A stretch of DNA of 64,000 nt from Aricia agestis (taxonomy: Eukaryota; Arthropoda; Insecta; Lepidoptera; Lycaenidae): the NCBI RefSeq assembly GCF_905147365.1, contig NC_056419.1, positions 3,789,501 to 3,853,500 of the forward strand, read 5' to 3'. Of this stretch, positions 14,538-25,407 are shown piece after piece. Position numbers and translations under genes: made by a program. Numbering within the stretch: position 1 is the first letter of the stretch; every line of letters starts with the position of its first letter. The notes beneath the pieces were generated by a model that was given only the letters and a program-made list of their open reading frames with translations, had not been told where the DNA came from and did not search any database.

Positions 14538-14579
14538 TATTATTATTACTGCATTTTTTTCTTTATTTGAAGGCCTTAT

Positions 14580-15080
14580 ATCTATACTAATATTATAATT
14601 CTGCAGAGTTTATTAGTTAGTTTGTTTGTTTGTTTGTTTGAACGCGCTAATCTCAGGAACTACTGGTCCGATTTAAAAAAATCTTTCAGTGTTAGGTAGC
14701 CCATTTGTTGAGGAAGGTTATAGGTTATATTCTATCACGCTTAGACTAATAAGAGCAAAGAAATAGAGGAAAGTGTGGACAAAACGGGGGGAAATTATTT
14801 GAAAGGGCTTATTTGAACGCGCTAATCTCAGGAACGGTCCCATTTGAAAAATGGTTCACTAATCTCAGGAACGGTCCCATTTGAAAAATGGTTCAGTGTT
14901 AGATAGCCTATTTATCGAGAAAGGCCATATACTATATTTTATTATTCTACGACTAATAGGAGCGAAGAAATAGAGGTAAATGCGGAAAAAACGGGGGAAA
15001 TTGCTTATTATCTTATGATTCTTAAGATTTTAATTTATCTATACTAATATTATAATTGGGAAGAGTTATTATAAAATTGT
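14580..15080 (+). mobile_element. Degenerate Helitron-like sequence
   Basis: Begins ATCTATACTAATATTATAAT with a (GTTT)n tract, followed by the block GAACTACTGGTCCGATTTAA seen in related elements at 22313 and 54690. Another 5' end (ATCTATACTAATATTATAAT) starts near 15036, so two fragments are juxtaposed. No 3' hairpin end was found. Confidence 0.6.
14822..14895. repeat. Perfect tandem duplication of 37 bp
   Basis: The unit starting CTAATCTCAGGAACGGTCCC occurs at 14822-14858 and again, without change, at 14859-14895. Confidence 0.95.
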
Positions 15081-15225
15081 GGCCGTCTATGGAATGTTCG
15101 TCCATATCCTTTTTTTGTTATTTTATTATCTAGATTTTTCGCACCAAGGATAATTGAAATAATATTATGAATTTTAATTAATTGTGGTCCATCATGCCAT
15201 GGACACTTTTTTTTTAATATAAGTA

Positions 15226-15236
<11 letters not shown>

Positions 15237-15317
<81 letters not shown>
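15237..15317. repeat. (TA)n microsatellite at the end of copy A
   Basis: About 40 TA units abut the CGACGGG terminus of the DNA transposon at 15318. The same element end in copy B (52804) abuts an even longer TA run. Confidence 0.95.
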
Positions 15318-15320
<3 letters not shown>

Positions 15321-15830
15321 CGGGTGCAAAGTAAAAAGAGTCATCTACAAAACAGCAACTTTTCAGGAGAGCGCATAATAGGAAAAAATGCTCCCATTTT
15401 GTCAATTTCCGATCAAATTTATTGAAATTTTCATCATTGTTTCATTATTTATTAATGAATCCACATGTATATTTAATTTCTTCTAATTATGTTTAATTTA
15501 CGAGATATTGTAGTTGTCTGCATCTACATTGCGCTTGAAAATATGACAACTGAGTTAACTACCACTTGGTCGTTTCTACGTGGGAATTAAAAATTATATT
15601 TATTGAAGTATTTTTACCGATTACTAGTACGATTATCAGTAACTACGTAAAGTGTAACACTTTATATTATTAAAATTATTATTAAAAGTAAGTTATATTA
15701 TTAAAATATGTAGTTAAACGTTTTACATCTTAAACACCCCAAGTTCAGAACATAATTGCGTAGATATCTTTTTCTACGTTGTCGATTCGGTGCAAGGTAC
15801 ACGATTTAGAAGGAAGTTAAAATATGAAAT

Positions 15831-16079
15831 ACTAGCTTTTGCTCGCGGCTTCACTCGCGTGGAATTTGAAAATCGCGTAAATTGCAAATATTCCCGTAAG
15901 CTCCCTTAGAAACATGATGTTTTTCCAAGACCAAAAGTAGCCTATGTTACTTTTCATCCTTTCAATTAAGTTTATGCCAAAAAACAATACGATTTGTTTC
16001 TTCGTTAGAGCGTGAAGGAAGGACAAACAAACAAATAAATAAATAAACATACTTTCCCATTTATAATATTAGTATGGAT
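15831..16079 (-). mobile_element. Helitron-like element inside copy A
   Basis: Minus-strand element that ends GCGAGCAAAAGCTAG-T and starts ATCCATACTAATATTATAAA, like 3386-3624. It lies at the same internal place in copy B (52043-52291), so it entered before the two copies separated. Confidence 0.8.
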
Positions 16080-16477
16080 ATACTTAGGAATCATTCATTT
16101 ACTTTCGTAAAAATCGTATTTTCTCACAACAAAAATGAAATTCTGTGTCAATACTTTAATTATTTTAAACTAATTTAAAAATTATTCAGTATCATTATCA
16201 GTACAGGAACTATGTTGTAAATTATTATAATTTAGGCAGAGGCTTATTAAGTCTTTGTACTTGGCACTTGTAAGCATGATGGGTTCATTATAACATCATA
16301 AGCATCGCCGGACGTTTTACACCATCGGAGGGGTGCATACGATTCTTCAGAACACAAAATGAAATTTTATTTCAACGATTTCTCAATTGCTTCTCGTGAT
16401 CACAGAGATCCCAAAACCGGTCAAAGATAAGTTAATAGAAAAACTTCGCGAGAACTTGCAAATGCTGGGATATGATG

Positions 16478-16740
16478 TTACGCAGGTTGCAATTTACCAT
16501 TTCTGGACTGATGTAATTGTTTACCTAAATTTTGTCGTAATTTACGTCTCGTATCAATACACGTGTCTTTATTTCTCAATCGCCTTTTCTTTAGATCAAT
16601 ATGTAACTGACGTCTTTTTCTACCGTTTAACGAGGAAGGCGTAGAACATTCACTTGATGCCTCCACTGCCGAAGAAGCATCAATGGTGTTGTCTATAGAA
16701 GATTTAAAGTTTGAGAGGGACAATATACTCGATGGCCTGT
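16478..16740 (-). pseudogene. Basic-rich gene fragment in copy A
   Basis: An open minus-strand segment of about 85 residues. It begins Ser/Ala/Glu-rich and then turns strongly basic: Gly-Arg-Lys-Arg-Arg, then Lys-Lys-Arg-Arg-Leu-Arg and Arg-Arg-Lys-Leu-Arg. This looks like a nuclear-localisation or DNA-binding segment of a transposase. The same segment is conserved in copy B (51381-51644) with about one residue changed, which argues for real coding ancestry. No start codon or family motif is evident. It does not join in frame to the 16771-17190 fragment without a splice I cannot place. Confidence 0.5.
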
Positions 16741-16770
16741 TTGAGTTAATAAACTCAAGCAGGTCATAGA

Positions 16771-17190
16771 TTATATGAGATCAAAGTATCTGTTTAATAA
16801 AAAAGAATATATAATATTTTGATCTAATACTGATAATGGACGCGGCGGACTTGAAGTGATGAACTGTATTCTGAGGGTGTTGGCGTATTTGTTAATTTGC
16901 TGAGATCGACAAATTTTCAAAATCATTTTATATTTCAGACTGAGAGTGAACTGGTGTGACTGGCCTAGAGTATTCAGATCATGGGGACTTATCTTATATT
17001 CATTTGTCTTCATCGGTGACACATCAAGGTTTTCTATAAGATGTTCAATAATTTCATCGGACAACACAGTATTTTGCTCGATAAATTTATCACTTATGTT
17101 CTGGAAACTTTCAACTTCTTTAAAAAGTCGTTTTGGACTTTCTGAACATGAAAAAACAGTAAAAAATAACAGTAACAAATTAGAAGTCAA
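16771..17190 (-). pseudogene. Transposase-like gene fragment in copy A, about 124-139 residues
   Basis: A minus-strand open segment. A good splice acceptor (TTTTTTCATGTTCAG) ends at 17142, so the real exon probably starts at 17141, after 15 residues of intron-encoded sequence. The exon product is acidic and helical at first (Phe-Lys-Glu-Val-Glu, Glu-Ile-Ile-Glu-His-Leu), then mixed. In copy B a 13-base insertion brings an early stop, so this longer reading is the better ancestor. I do not recognise the family. Conservation in both copies and the splice site support genuine coding origin. Confidence 0.5.
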
Positions 17191-17305
17191 TTAATATAGC
17201 TAACAATAAGAATTAACATAAATAGGTACTCATAAACATAATAAACAATACTAATTTGCAAAAGTAAATTGAGACATCTAAATCACAATCGCAACGTAGA
17301 AAAAG

Positions 17306-17497
17306 CTATATGGCAGATAGCAGCTTATGCCGCATAACATGACCCCCGCGCGTCCCGCGTATAGACGACCAGCGGTAGTTATCCGCATCTACATCGTGCA
17401 ATTTCACAAAACAAGAGTAGATGTCTTCTTTTACGTGACAAAAGTACCAAAAATAAGGTGATATTTGAATTTTTGTTTTTGGTATGTTGTAGAACAT
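17306..17497 (-). pseudogene. Small open segment unique to copy A
   Basis: A 63-codon minus-strand frame lying in the roughly 200-base stretch that copy B lacks. It has no recognised motif. It may be part of the transposon's lost 5' exon or chance. Confidence 0.25.
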
Positions 17498-17573
17498 GAT
17501 ATTTTAAGCTAGTTTCTACAAAAAAACGAAAAACTCAAAATTGCAGATGACTTTTTTTACTTTGCACCCGTCG

Positions 17574-17622
17574 ATATATATATATGTGTGTGTATGTGTG
17601 TGTGTGTGTGTATATATATACT
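17574..17622. repeat. TA/TG compound microsatellite
   Basis: TATATA, then (GT)n, then TATATA flank the right end of copy A. Confidence 0.9.
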
Positions 17623-17819
17623 TAGTAGAATAGACTATAATATATTATACATATAATATATTATATATTTTATATTTATTGTTTTAAAAATTACATAATA
17701 ATAATATTAATGTTTTGAGCGGTGAGGTCGGTGTGGCGGTCCGACATTTTCCGTTTTCCTTAGATTTATGCTGCTCCACCCTTTGCAGCTTTTAAACAGC
17801 TGGACCCATTTTGCTAAAA

Positions 17820-18117
17820 ATCTAAACTAATATTATAAATGCGAAAGTATCTCTGTCTGTCTGTCTGTCTGTCTCGCTTTCACGCCAAAACTACTGAACC
17901 GATTGTAATGAAATTTTGTACACAGATGGTCTAAAGCCTGAGAAAGGACATAGGCTACTTTTTAACTGGAAAAAGGGGTTGTAAGGGGGTGAAAATGCGT
18001 AAATTTGTTCAAATTAAGTTCGTTCCAAAGCTTTTAAATTTGACAGCAATTTTGTTGACACCGCGCGCGCGCTATAAACTGAAGTCCACGCGGACGAAGT
18101 CGCGGGCAGCAACTAGT
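17820..18117 (+). mobile_element. Complete short Helitron-like element, about 297 bp
   Basis: Starts TCTAAACTAATATTATAAAT, has a (CTGT)n tract and a GGGGTGAAAATGCG block, and ends CGCGGACGAAGTCGCGGGCA then GCAACTAGT. The GCGGACGAAGTCGC segment forms the terminal hairpin. Relatives are at 35647-36276 (minus) and 36277-36512 (plus). Confidence 0.8.
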
Positions 18118-19208
18118 CGTAATGTAAAGGCCTACTTACCTTAATAATTTTGAGCTCCAAAAAAGGGAGAAGTTTTGGCTGTATATTTTTTTAAGCTGAA
18201 ATGATTTTAATATATTTTTAAACCAAAATCTAAATAGGGTAGAGCAACTAACTCTTGTCTTTGAAATCAAACCTTAACAATCGACCTAATACTGCATTAT
18301 TTTACTACTTAAAGCGTTACTAGCTATAGCTAAATCGATTTATCGCCCCCGAAACCCCCTATTATACTAAATTTCATGAAAATCGTGGAAGCCGATTACG
18401 AGATTCCAATTATATAGATTATAATCTAACGGTTTTTACAATCTTACGGTGACATATATTAGTATAGTAATTCACACTTATTATAAGTCAAAAGTTACTC
18501 TTTCAGTGCTGCTACTTTCGCAGTGAACTACAGGGACACTTACACACCCTAGTGTTATCGCTTTGTTTGTTTGACCGATCATTGCCACCAAAGCCGCTAT
18601 GGGGAGCTACTATTATTTAATTAATAAATAAAACAAACACCTCATTAATCTAAATACGCTATGGCTGGTTGGCACGTACGTATTAGGATTTCCCTAAGGG
18701 CGACAGTAATATTTACTTAGGAGTATATTCAGTTGAGTACACTCAGAATATTCTATACTTATCTATGTGTAAGTCTGTCTGCTACGTCGTTACTTTTGAA
18801 CGCTGCTGAAACGATTTAGATGTAAATTGGTATATAGATACTTTGAGGAATAGGATTATAGTTTTAGTTGCGGAAAGATTTAAGATTATATACTTTTTTT
18901 ATTATTTATTTAAGGTCGTTCTACTTATTTTGGCGCAACAGAGTTGCGTAAAGTTCTTCATTAAATTAAAGTTAAGTAGGTAAATACTTACATATATATA
19001 CATATTATGTGTACGGCCGTAAGTAACATACTATTAATAACTAGACGTTCATTCCGTTCACTCATTTACTTCGTGTTACTTAACAACGCCATCTGCTGGA
19101 ATAGCTTCAGCTGTTGTTGTGTCGTTAAAGCAATTACTTGCTCACAAAATAGTATAATTATTCGCCAATAGATGTCAGGAAGAGTCATATTTTTCAGTTT
19201 ATCAATTA
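18118..19208. other. Unclassified DNA with repeat scraps
   Basis: Contains a fragment (about 18490-18555) of the hairpin MITE family at 28502 and a piece starting CTAAATCGATTTATCGCCCC (about 18330), also seen at 19255 and 19400. No gene. Confidence 0.5.
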
Positions 19209-19418
19209 TCGATAAAACACGAATAAAAAGACATTTTCTAAAAATAATTCCTAGCTAGATCGATTTATCGCCCCCGAAACCCTCTATATACTGAATTTAT
19301 AGCTCGGTATATATTATATATATATATAATATATACCGAGCTTTGCTCGGTATTCGATAAAACACCAATTAAATGACATTTTCTAAAAATGATTCCTGGC
19401 TAGATCGATTTATCGCCT
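19209..19418. repeat. Tandem repeat units separated by a perfect palindrome
   Basis: The block beginning TCGATAAAACACGAATAAAA at 19209-19270 recurs at 19354-19416. Between them, 19301-19342 is a perfect 42-base palindrome (AGCTCGGTATATATTATATA and its complement). Confidence 0.8.
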
Positions 19419-19739
19419 ATATAATATATAACATAAATGGAATCTTGGATATATATATACAAGAATTGCTCGTTTAAAGATATAAGATAAGATGACGTGT
19501 ATGTCATTATGAATTAAGTTTGTTTTACATTTTACTTTACAATTTCTAATTTCATTTCATATAATATTGTTGTTTCAGAAGAAGCACAACAGAGACAAAT
19601 TAATGATCAAAGTTAGGGACTATTTCACCTTCTGTCATAACTGTCTGTCTGTCTGTCAGCGTCCGCCTTTACCTTCACTTTGATAAGGGATAGTGTCTCA
19701 TAACTTAGATGTTTTTACAGTAATTAAATTAGGAAATAT

Positions 19740-19912
19740 AATTTAAGTACATAACGTCCGTAACTCTGTTGCGCAATTTGTTTTCGGAACAAAAAGTATC
19801 CTTTCCTATGAATCAAAGCATCTCCACACCTAATTTCAACAAATCAGTTTAGCAGTTTGGGCGTGAAGAGGTAACAGACAGACAGACGTTACTAAGGAAA
19901 ATTCTTGATAGA
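19740..19912 (-). mobile_element. Helitron-like fragment
   Basis: Contains the common interior of the family (AAAAAGTATCCTTTCC, TTTGGGCGTGAAGAGGTAAC, then GACAGACAGAC) in minus orientation. Both tips are degraded. Confidence 0.6.
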
Positions 19913-19940
19913 CAGACAGATCTATCTATCAATGTCCCTC

Positions 19941-20171
19941 ATAAGCTATGTCCACACTGTGCACTTTCATCTTCAATTTTCGTCATCAACTTTCATATTG
20001 GCGCATTCAATAATTGAATGCGTCAAGGAACGCAACGTCAATATTGTCATTTTTGAAGTATTGGATACGGTCAGAGGGCATGCGTCGCGGGCATGCCTCA
20101 CGTTCGCTGTTGACTGCGCTATAACGCATGCCCTTGACGAACAAAAAAGGCACAGTGTGGACAAAGCTTAT
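19941..20171. mobile_element. MITE with ATAAGCTATGTCCACACTGT ends
   Basis: About 23-base inverted ends: ATAAGCTATGTCCACACTGT at the left, ATAAGCTTTGTCCACACTGT read from the right. The GC-rich interior contains GGGCATGCGTCGCGGGCATG and an inverted-repeat core (CATTCAATAATTGAATG). Non-coding. Confidence 0.7.
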
Positions 20172-20509
20172 AAAGAGAGAACGGAAAAAACATAATTTTT
20201 CAGCAACTAAGTCTGCAAAAACTTTACTGCATTGGTTAACCACTTCTAACGGAAACCAAACAATTCATAATACGTTTATTACAATAACTTTAACAAAGCA
20301 AACCACGTGGAGTTGGGCAGCTTTGTGTGGTAAGTGATTTCTCGGATTCTTCCCGGGAATTCGCTGAGCGTGAAATTGGACATAGTATTCTCCCTCAGGA
20401 GTTAGTACGGAAAACTATTTGGATTCGGTATTAGTTCTTTAGGGAACGTGCAGGAACTGTATGCACAGATTATTAAAAAGTCATCTATGATTTGATGACG
20501 CTCGCTCCA
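20172..20509. other. Unclassified DNA
   Basis: Nothing recognised. Confidence 0.4.
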
Positions 20510-20703
20510 TTGCGCCAAAATTTGTTTATCGCGCGGGAACCGAACATTTTTAATTGAAATTTCCTCCTTTCCCTCCTTTCCTTTCCCGGAACTCAAAGTA
20601 TCCCCATACTAAACAGCAAAATTGGTTCAGCGGTCTTTACGTGAAGAAGTAATAGATAGACACACAGACAGGTACACTTTCGCAATTATAATATTAGTAT
20701 GAC
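20510..20703 (-). mobile_element. Helitron-like fragment
   Basis: Minus-strand copy from the interior (TTTATCGCGCGGGAACCG) to the 5' end (ATACTAATATTATAATTGCG in reverse). The 3' CTAG end is lost. A (CCTTTCC)n stretch replaces part of the usual block. Confidence 0.6.
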
Positions 20704-20730
20704 TCTGTAGGTGGCATTTTATGACAAGTA

Positions 20731-20900
20731 ATTTTTTTAATTTTTTTATGAAATAAGGGGGCAAACGAGCAAACGGGTCACTTGATGGAAAGCAACCCAT
20801 GGACACTCGCAGCATCAGAAGAGCTGCAAGTGCGTTGCCGGTAGGAAAGGGAAGGGAATAGGGGTGGGTAGGGAAGGGAATAGGGTAGGGGATTGGGCCT
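20731..20900 (-). mobile_element. A-tailed SINE-like element, 5'-truncated
   Basis: On the minus strand it ends in A tracts; the head is missing upstream of the pyrimidine tract, and a short internal deletion removes part of the GGCGACGG block. Confidence 0.75.
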
Positions 20901-22312
20901 TACAGCACTTAAGTTGCGAATTTTAGTCGCCAGTACTTTTTTTTGTCTATGAGACCATGCGGAAACTGATGGCAGCATTTATCTAATTAATTATTAATTT
21001 TAAGTTTCGGATTTGTCACACCAGAAGGCTTCTTTCCCCGTATAGGAGAACGCACATGAACTATTAGGTATAGTCAAAGTTTTTAAGCTATTGCTCTTAT
21101 AGCGGGCTTTGAATGCGGCAACCGAATAAAGAAATTCCTTAATTATCGAAAAAAACCTAACACACCCCTTTCTAGACGTATGCGAATTATAATTGCATAG
21201 GTTGATAAAAAAATGCTATGCAATACCGCGTGTAGCACTCGGGGACCGCGGCAGTCCCGGAGTGCCACATGTATTTATTGGATATTGTAACTATGATTAC
21301 AATCATATTTAATACAATAATTCTTGCAAGAAAGAGATTAAGTAATATTTAAAATATGTATGACGTCACATCTCTATGGTAGAGTTCTACGAGTAATAAA
21401 AAATCATGCGCCTACTGCCCATGTCTGATTTCCAATCATTAAACTACATAATATTCATATTCAGACAGAAACTAGCAATCAAATAAAAATGCTATTTTCA
21501 AACTGTAGATTGGATTCGATATTTGAAAAAAGGAGAGCGCAGTTTCCATTCGTTTTAAATTTTGAATCTAGAATAATGTTAGAATATGGTTAGAATAAAT
21601 TCAAAAGATTCTCTGAACAGTGGCCAACGCAATAAAATAGGTATATAAAAGAGAAAAGAATTGTTCCTGGCTTGTTAATAATACAAAAGAAGCCATAACA
21701 AACCCCATTTCACTTTAATAATGACATCACAAAGTCTTGGAAAATGTTCAAGTTGCAATGACCGCTGCAGCGGCTAACTTTATTTTTTCATTTTATATTT
21801 TAAACCTTATTATCTACGGAATAAAGAGAAAGGTTTCGGGATATGACTCGAAATCCACAAGCGTTGACACTGAGCCGCAAACAGAAGAGAATTGAGATTA
21901 AATTAGATCTGGGCTTGAGTTTCTCTCATTATAGAGATAATTTAAACTTCGAATGCTTGATTTTGAATTTAAAAAATAAATGGATTTAGTTTTTAAATGC
22001 CTCACTCAGAGGCGAATATTAACTACTTAATTGTAATTAAATGCAGAGTTTAACAAATAAGGTAAGGGACGTATGTGAAAATCTTCATTAAATTACTGCA
22101 TTTCCACCAGAGATATGTTTTGAGGAAAGTGATTTTATTAATCTTTTTAAATTTCAAAGGTTAGAAAACTTCCCTTGCATTCCATTACCACCTTCTTCTA
22201 TATTGTGTCTAACTGTTTATCAGTCCCATCCCAAAAAATCCACAACGTCGCTAAAGAGATTTGATTTTAAATCTCATTCCACTACCGCCTTCAAACGGAA
22301 TCTTTAAGGTGT
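20901..22312. other. Unclassified DNA with one MITE fragment
   Basis: Only 21078-21236 is recognisable: a degraded relative of the GCGGGCTT MITE at 5303. The rest shows no gene or repeat. Confidence 0.45.
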
Positions 22313-23217
22313 AACTAGATGTCCCGCGCGGCTTCGCCCGCGTAAATTAGGAATTTTACAGAAACCCTACATTTTTCCATAACAAATATTTCCCCCGTTT
22401 TTCCCACATTTTCCTGAGTTTCTTCGGTCGTATTAGTCTTAGCGTGATAATATAATATAGTCTTACTCGATAAATGATCTATCTAACACTGAGATAAGTT
22501 TTTAAATCGGACCTGTAGTTTCTGAGATTGACGCGTTCAAGCAAACATACTCCTCAGGTTTATAATATTAGGTAGGTATAGATTTTTTTAAATTATCGCT
22601 TGACAAACTCGAGTCTCGATCTAAAAGACTATGAAATGGTATAATATGGTAGTTGATGATGATGAATGTAATTTGCATAGTAGCATATGCTTTCCGTTTT
22701 AATAAACGCCGAAACTCCCAAACTTGTATCTATAAAGAATCAGGATTCCGAGAGGAGAATTCCGAACCACGGTATACCAGGTATACCTCGGTGCAAAATC
22801 TTACTTGTTGGTAGCATATGCTTAGAATACTTCTCACGAAACCGAAGTCACCACATGTTTCCCTATAAGTTTTGAGGAGTTCCCTCGATTACTTATGGAT
22901 CCTTCATCAGATCACAACTTTTGTGAATATAATACCAAATTGGGATGATACCCTATAAACCAAAAGAAAAATTTTGAAAATCGGTTAACAAACGGCGGAG
23001 TAATCGTTGAATATAAGAAAACGAACATAACACCTCCCCCATTTTGAAAGTCGGTTAAAATTGTAGCCTATGTGTTATACTGATGTATAAGCTATATTAT
23101 TGTAAAGTTTCATTAAAATCCGTTCAGCAGTTTTTGCGTGAAAGAGTAACAAACATCCATACATCCACACATCCATCCATCCAAACAAACTTTCGCCTTT
23201 ATAATATTAGTAGGATG
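22313..23217 (-). mobile_element. Helitron-like element, about 905 bp, copy 1
   Basis: On the minus strand it starts ATCCTACTAATATTATAAAG with (GGAT)n repeats and ends GCGAAGCCGCGCGGGACATC then TAGT. A second Helitron-type 5' end near 22560-22580 shows that one element sits inside another. A very similar 1 kb copy is at 62569-63571 in the same orientation. No coding sequence that I recognise. Confidence 0.75.
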
Positions 23218-23617
23218 GCATTTAAAAAAATAATAGAATAAAAAATGCCTTCAAAATTTAAAAGAATAAACACCAAAATATGTATGAAAATGTTCAAGTC
23301 AGCGACACGTATCGGTTTATCCAACATACGTTAACGAGTGACCCTCGTCACAATATGGAAGTGGACATTGTAGCCCTACCCTACCCGTAGACGTTTTAAA
23401 AGCACCTTTATTACAAACAAAATAAAGATCATTTTTAGGTAAAGTATTATAAAACTGAATTCAGTCTTCGTGTTTATTATTTCAAGTGTTCTTGTTACAA
23501 AGGTGACTTTTTGAGATGATAGAAGATTCGTGAATATGTTATTATTGTGCGTGTTTTGGACATAAGAAATGTGAGTTTGTTGGGTATTACATAACTAAAT
23601 AATGCCCGCAACACCGT

Positions 23618-23807
23618 TAGTGTCTAAACACACCGTGCCGAAGTTCCGCGGCGGAAATTCCGCATGATTACGTCAGCAATATCAAACGCATCCAATAACG
23701 CGACGGAATTTCGGCATGGTGTGTCATCGGTAATTTAAAATACATTGCATGCGGAATCAAACCGAACTGCCGCCGCGGAAATTCGGCATAATGTGTTTAG
23801 ACACTTA
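23618..23807. mobile_element. MITE with AGTGTCTAAACACA ends
   Basis: Inverted ends AGTGTCTAAACACA (one differs at its end), with GCCGAA and CCGCGG repeats in both halves. Length about 190 bp. Flanking TTA/TAA bases may be a target duplication. Confidence 0.65.
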
Positions 23808-23939
23808 CTTCCAAATTAGTTTATCGCGCGGAAACCGTGCATTTTTCGGGATAAAAAGTGTTATATTACAGCAAAATCGGTTCAGCGGTTTGGGCGTGAA
23901 GACAGACAGACACACTTTCGCGTTTATAATATTAGTATT
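23808..23939 (-). mobile_element. Helitron-like fragment
   Basis: Minus copy, 3'-truncated, directly abutting the MITE. Recognised by TTTATCGCGCGGAAACCG, GGTTTGGGCGTGAAGACA and the ATACTAATATTATAAACGCG 5' end. Confidence 0.65.
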
Positions 23940-24696
23940 TATTTTATGGCATAAAATGGTGGCATTTTCATGTTTGCCAATGATTGATGGAACCATGTTT
24001 GGAAAAATAAAAAACAATCGACGTCGATCATAGCAAATAACAAACTTAGCGTTAATTTAATCTATAACAAAGATAGGTGTTTTCTAAATGAGCTCAAACG
24101 GCCGTATCTAATCTCATTTAATTATTACTTAACTTTAATTTAATGAAGATTTTCACATAAGCCCTATACAATTTCTTTTCAACTCTACATTAAATTAAAG
24201 TAAAGTAATGACCAAATTGCTTTGTGTAAAGCCGCCACGTTATAACTATATCACGTCATTCTATGTTTTGATTTACTAAAGTCCTAAGACCGCAGTAAAA
24301 TCAACAAGAACTTCCCTAATATACTCCAAAATACACCAAATTGCTTCCAATTAGTATTTAAACATCTTCCTCGGGGCAAAACGTCGGACAATATTCTATT
24401 AGCTCGTCGAACACAACAAATACTGCATTCGCTTTGGGGTGCCGGAATCGAGTCTTAATCCAGCCTGAATTGCACCCCGTCTGAACCCGGATTCTGCTAA
24501 CTTAATCTAGATATAATTTCAATGCAGTCCTATAATGTTTTGCAAAATTAAACTTTCTTTGAAAAATGTAAATGACAATTAACGTTTGGACCCATCAGAG
24601 CAAAGTTTGACAGCAAATAATAAGCATGTGTTCCGAAATAATATTTCAGCCAGCATTGACGTAAAATATGCCATTTTAGGTACAGAAGGATAATAT
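23940..24696. other. Unclassified DNA
   Basis: No gene or repeat recognised. Confidence 0.45.
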
Positions 24697-24711
24697 AATA
24701 TCGTAACTCCT
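24697..24711. repeat. Target site duplication of the LINE fragment, left
   Basis: AATATCGTAACTCCT at 24697-24711 is identical to 25241-25255 on the other side of the inserted fragment. Confidence 0.92.
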
Positions 24712-25240
24712 TTTTATTATTTATTTATTTATTTATTTATTTTTTTGTGCGCAGGGGAAACCCATCATGGGTGCCCCGGGTTGAGGATGTGCCTCAGTAA
24801 GCTGCAGCACCCCGGGGGTATGTGGGACTCTTACCCACTAAAACCATCTGCGGTTTGCCTTCAGCCATATATGGAGGGATATCCTGGATCTGTCTAACAC
24901 AGGACTCCCTCCATGACCGGCCGGTCTACCTCAAAAGGGACCGGACTTCCACCAAAGTAAGGGAAAACTCCGGCAAACTGAAGCGTTCCCCTCGGCGCCG
25001 GGACTAGCTAAGCCGGGCAGGTTCCCATCCTTGCCCGGAGCCCCGGATTAGACGGAAGTTTGGAGGTTCGCGTAACGACGCCTCCGCACTCCCGTCCTAC
25101 GCCGGCGGAGCGGAACGGAGGATGGGTCATCCTCTCTGTTCCGCTCCGCGGCCTCTTTCTGCGAGAGGACGGTTTCGCAGAAAGAGAGCGCCGCCTGCCA
25201 GGCCTCATGCCCAAGCACCGCCATGAGATCATGGCGCTGC
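24712..25240 (-). mobile_element. 5'-truncated non-LTR retrotransposon (R1-like LINE)
   Basis: A GC-rich 529-base insertion with a (TTTA)n run at its left, which is the A-rich 3' tail of a minus-strand element. A perfect 15-base target duplication flanks it. The coding tail at 25048-25240 ends the open frame; everything between the stop and the tail is 3' UTR. The short length and precise duplication show a single 5'-truncated retrotransposition. Assignment to the R1 clade rests on resemblance of the last residues to lepidopteran R1-type elements, so it is moderate. Confidence 0.85.
25048..25240 (-). pseudogene. C-terminal end of a LINE reverse transcriptase (ORF2)
   Basis: About 64 in-frame codons from the truncation point to a TAA/TAG-type stop at 25048-25050. 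The product has Ala-Ala-Leu-Ser-Phe-Cys-Glu, then Gln-Lys-Glu-Ala-Ala-Glu-Arg, and an arginine-rich end (Arg-Arg-Arg-Arg twice). This resembles the extreme C terminus of R1-type ORF2 proteins in Lepidoptera. The catalytic domains are absent because of truncation, so it is dead on arrival. The opposite-strand frames here are shadows. Confidence 0.6.
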
Positions 25241-25255
25241 AATATCGTAACTCCT
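25241..25255. repeat. Target site duplication of the LINE fragment, right
   Basis: Identical to 24697-24711. Confidence 0.92.
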
Positions 25256-25407
25256 GTACCATTATTATCTTTTCACACCAATAACAATTTTGATTCTTAA
25301 GGTCATGAACACTGGCCAGTATACTGATTACTGAATCTTATTTCAATAGAAACGCAAAATGTATGGGAACTGTCAAAACATTACCTTACAGCTCTCATAT
25401 TAAAATA

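Larger units (their letters stand above)
15318..17573 (-). mobile_element. DNA transposon remnant with CGACGGG ends, copy A
   Basis: The ends are inverted repeats of about 28 bases starting CGACGGGTGCAAAGTAAAAA, each abutting TA repeats. Copy B at 50748-52804 is nearly identical but inverted, and about 200 bases shorter. Both carry the same Helitron near one end and the same gene fragments. The ends and TA-rich flanks suggest cut-and-paste insertion into TA repeats, but I cannot assign a superfamily. Copy A has the longer intact frames, so it is closer to the source, but it does not encode a complete transposase. Confidence 0.85.

Noticed and set aside
15214..15405. Tyr-Ile repeat proteins, here and at 49755 and 52697-52966
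   Set aside because: Translations of TA microsatellites.
24822..25284. Plus-strand frames in the GC-rich insertion
   Set aside because: They are antisense shadows of the LINE 3' end, whose orientation is fixed by the (TTTA)n tail and the coding end on the minus strand.
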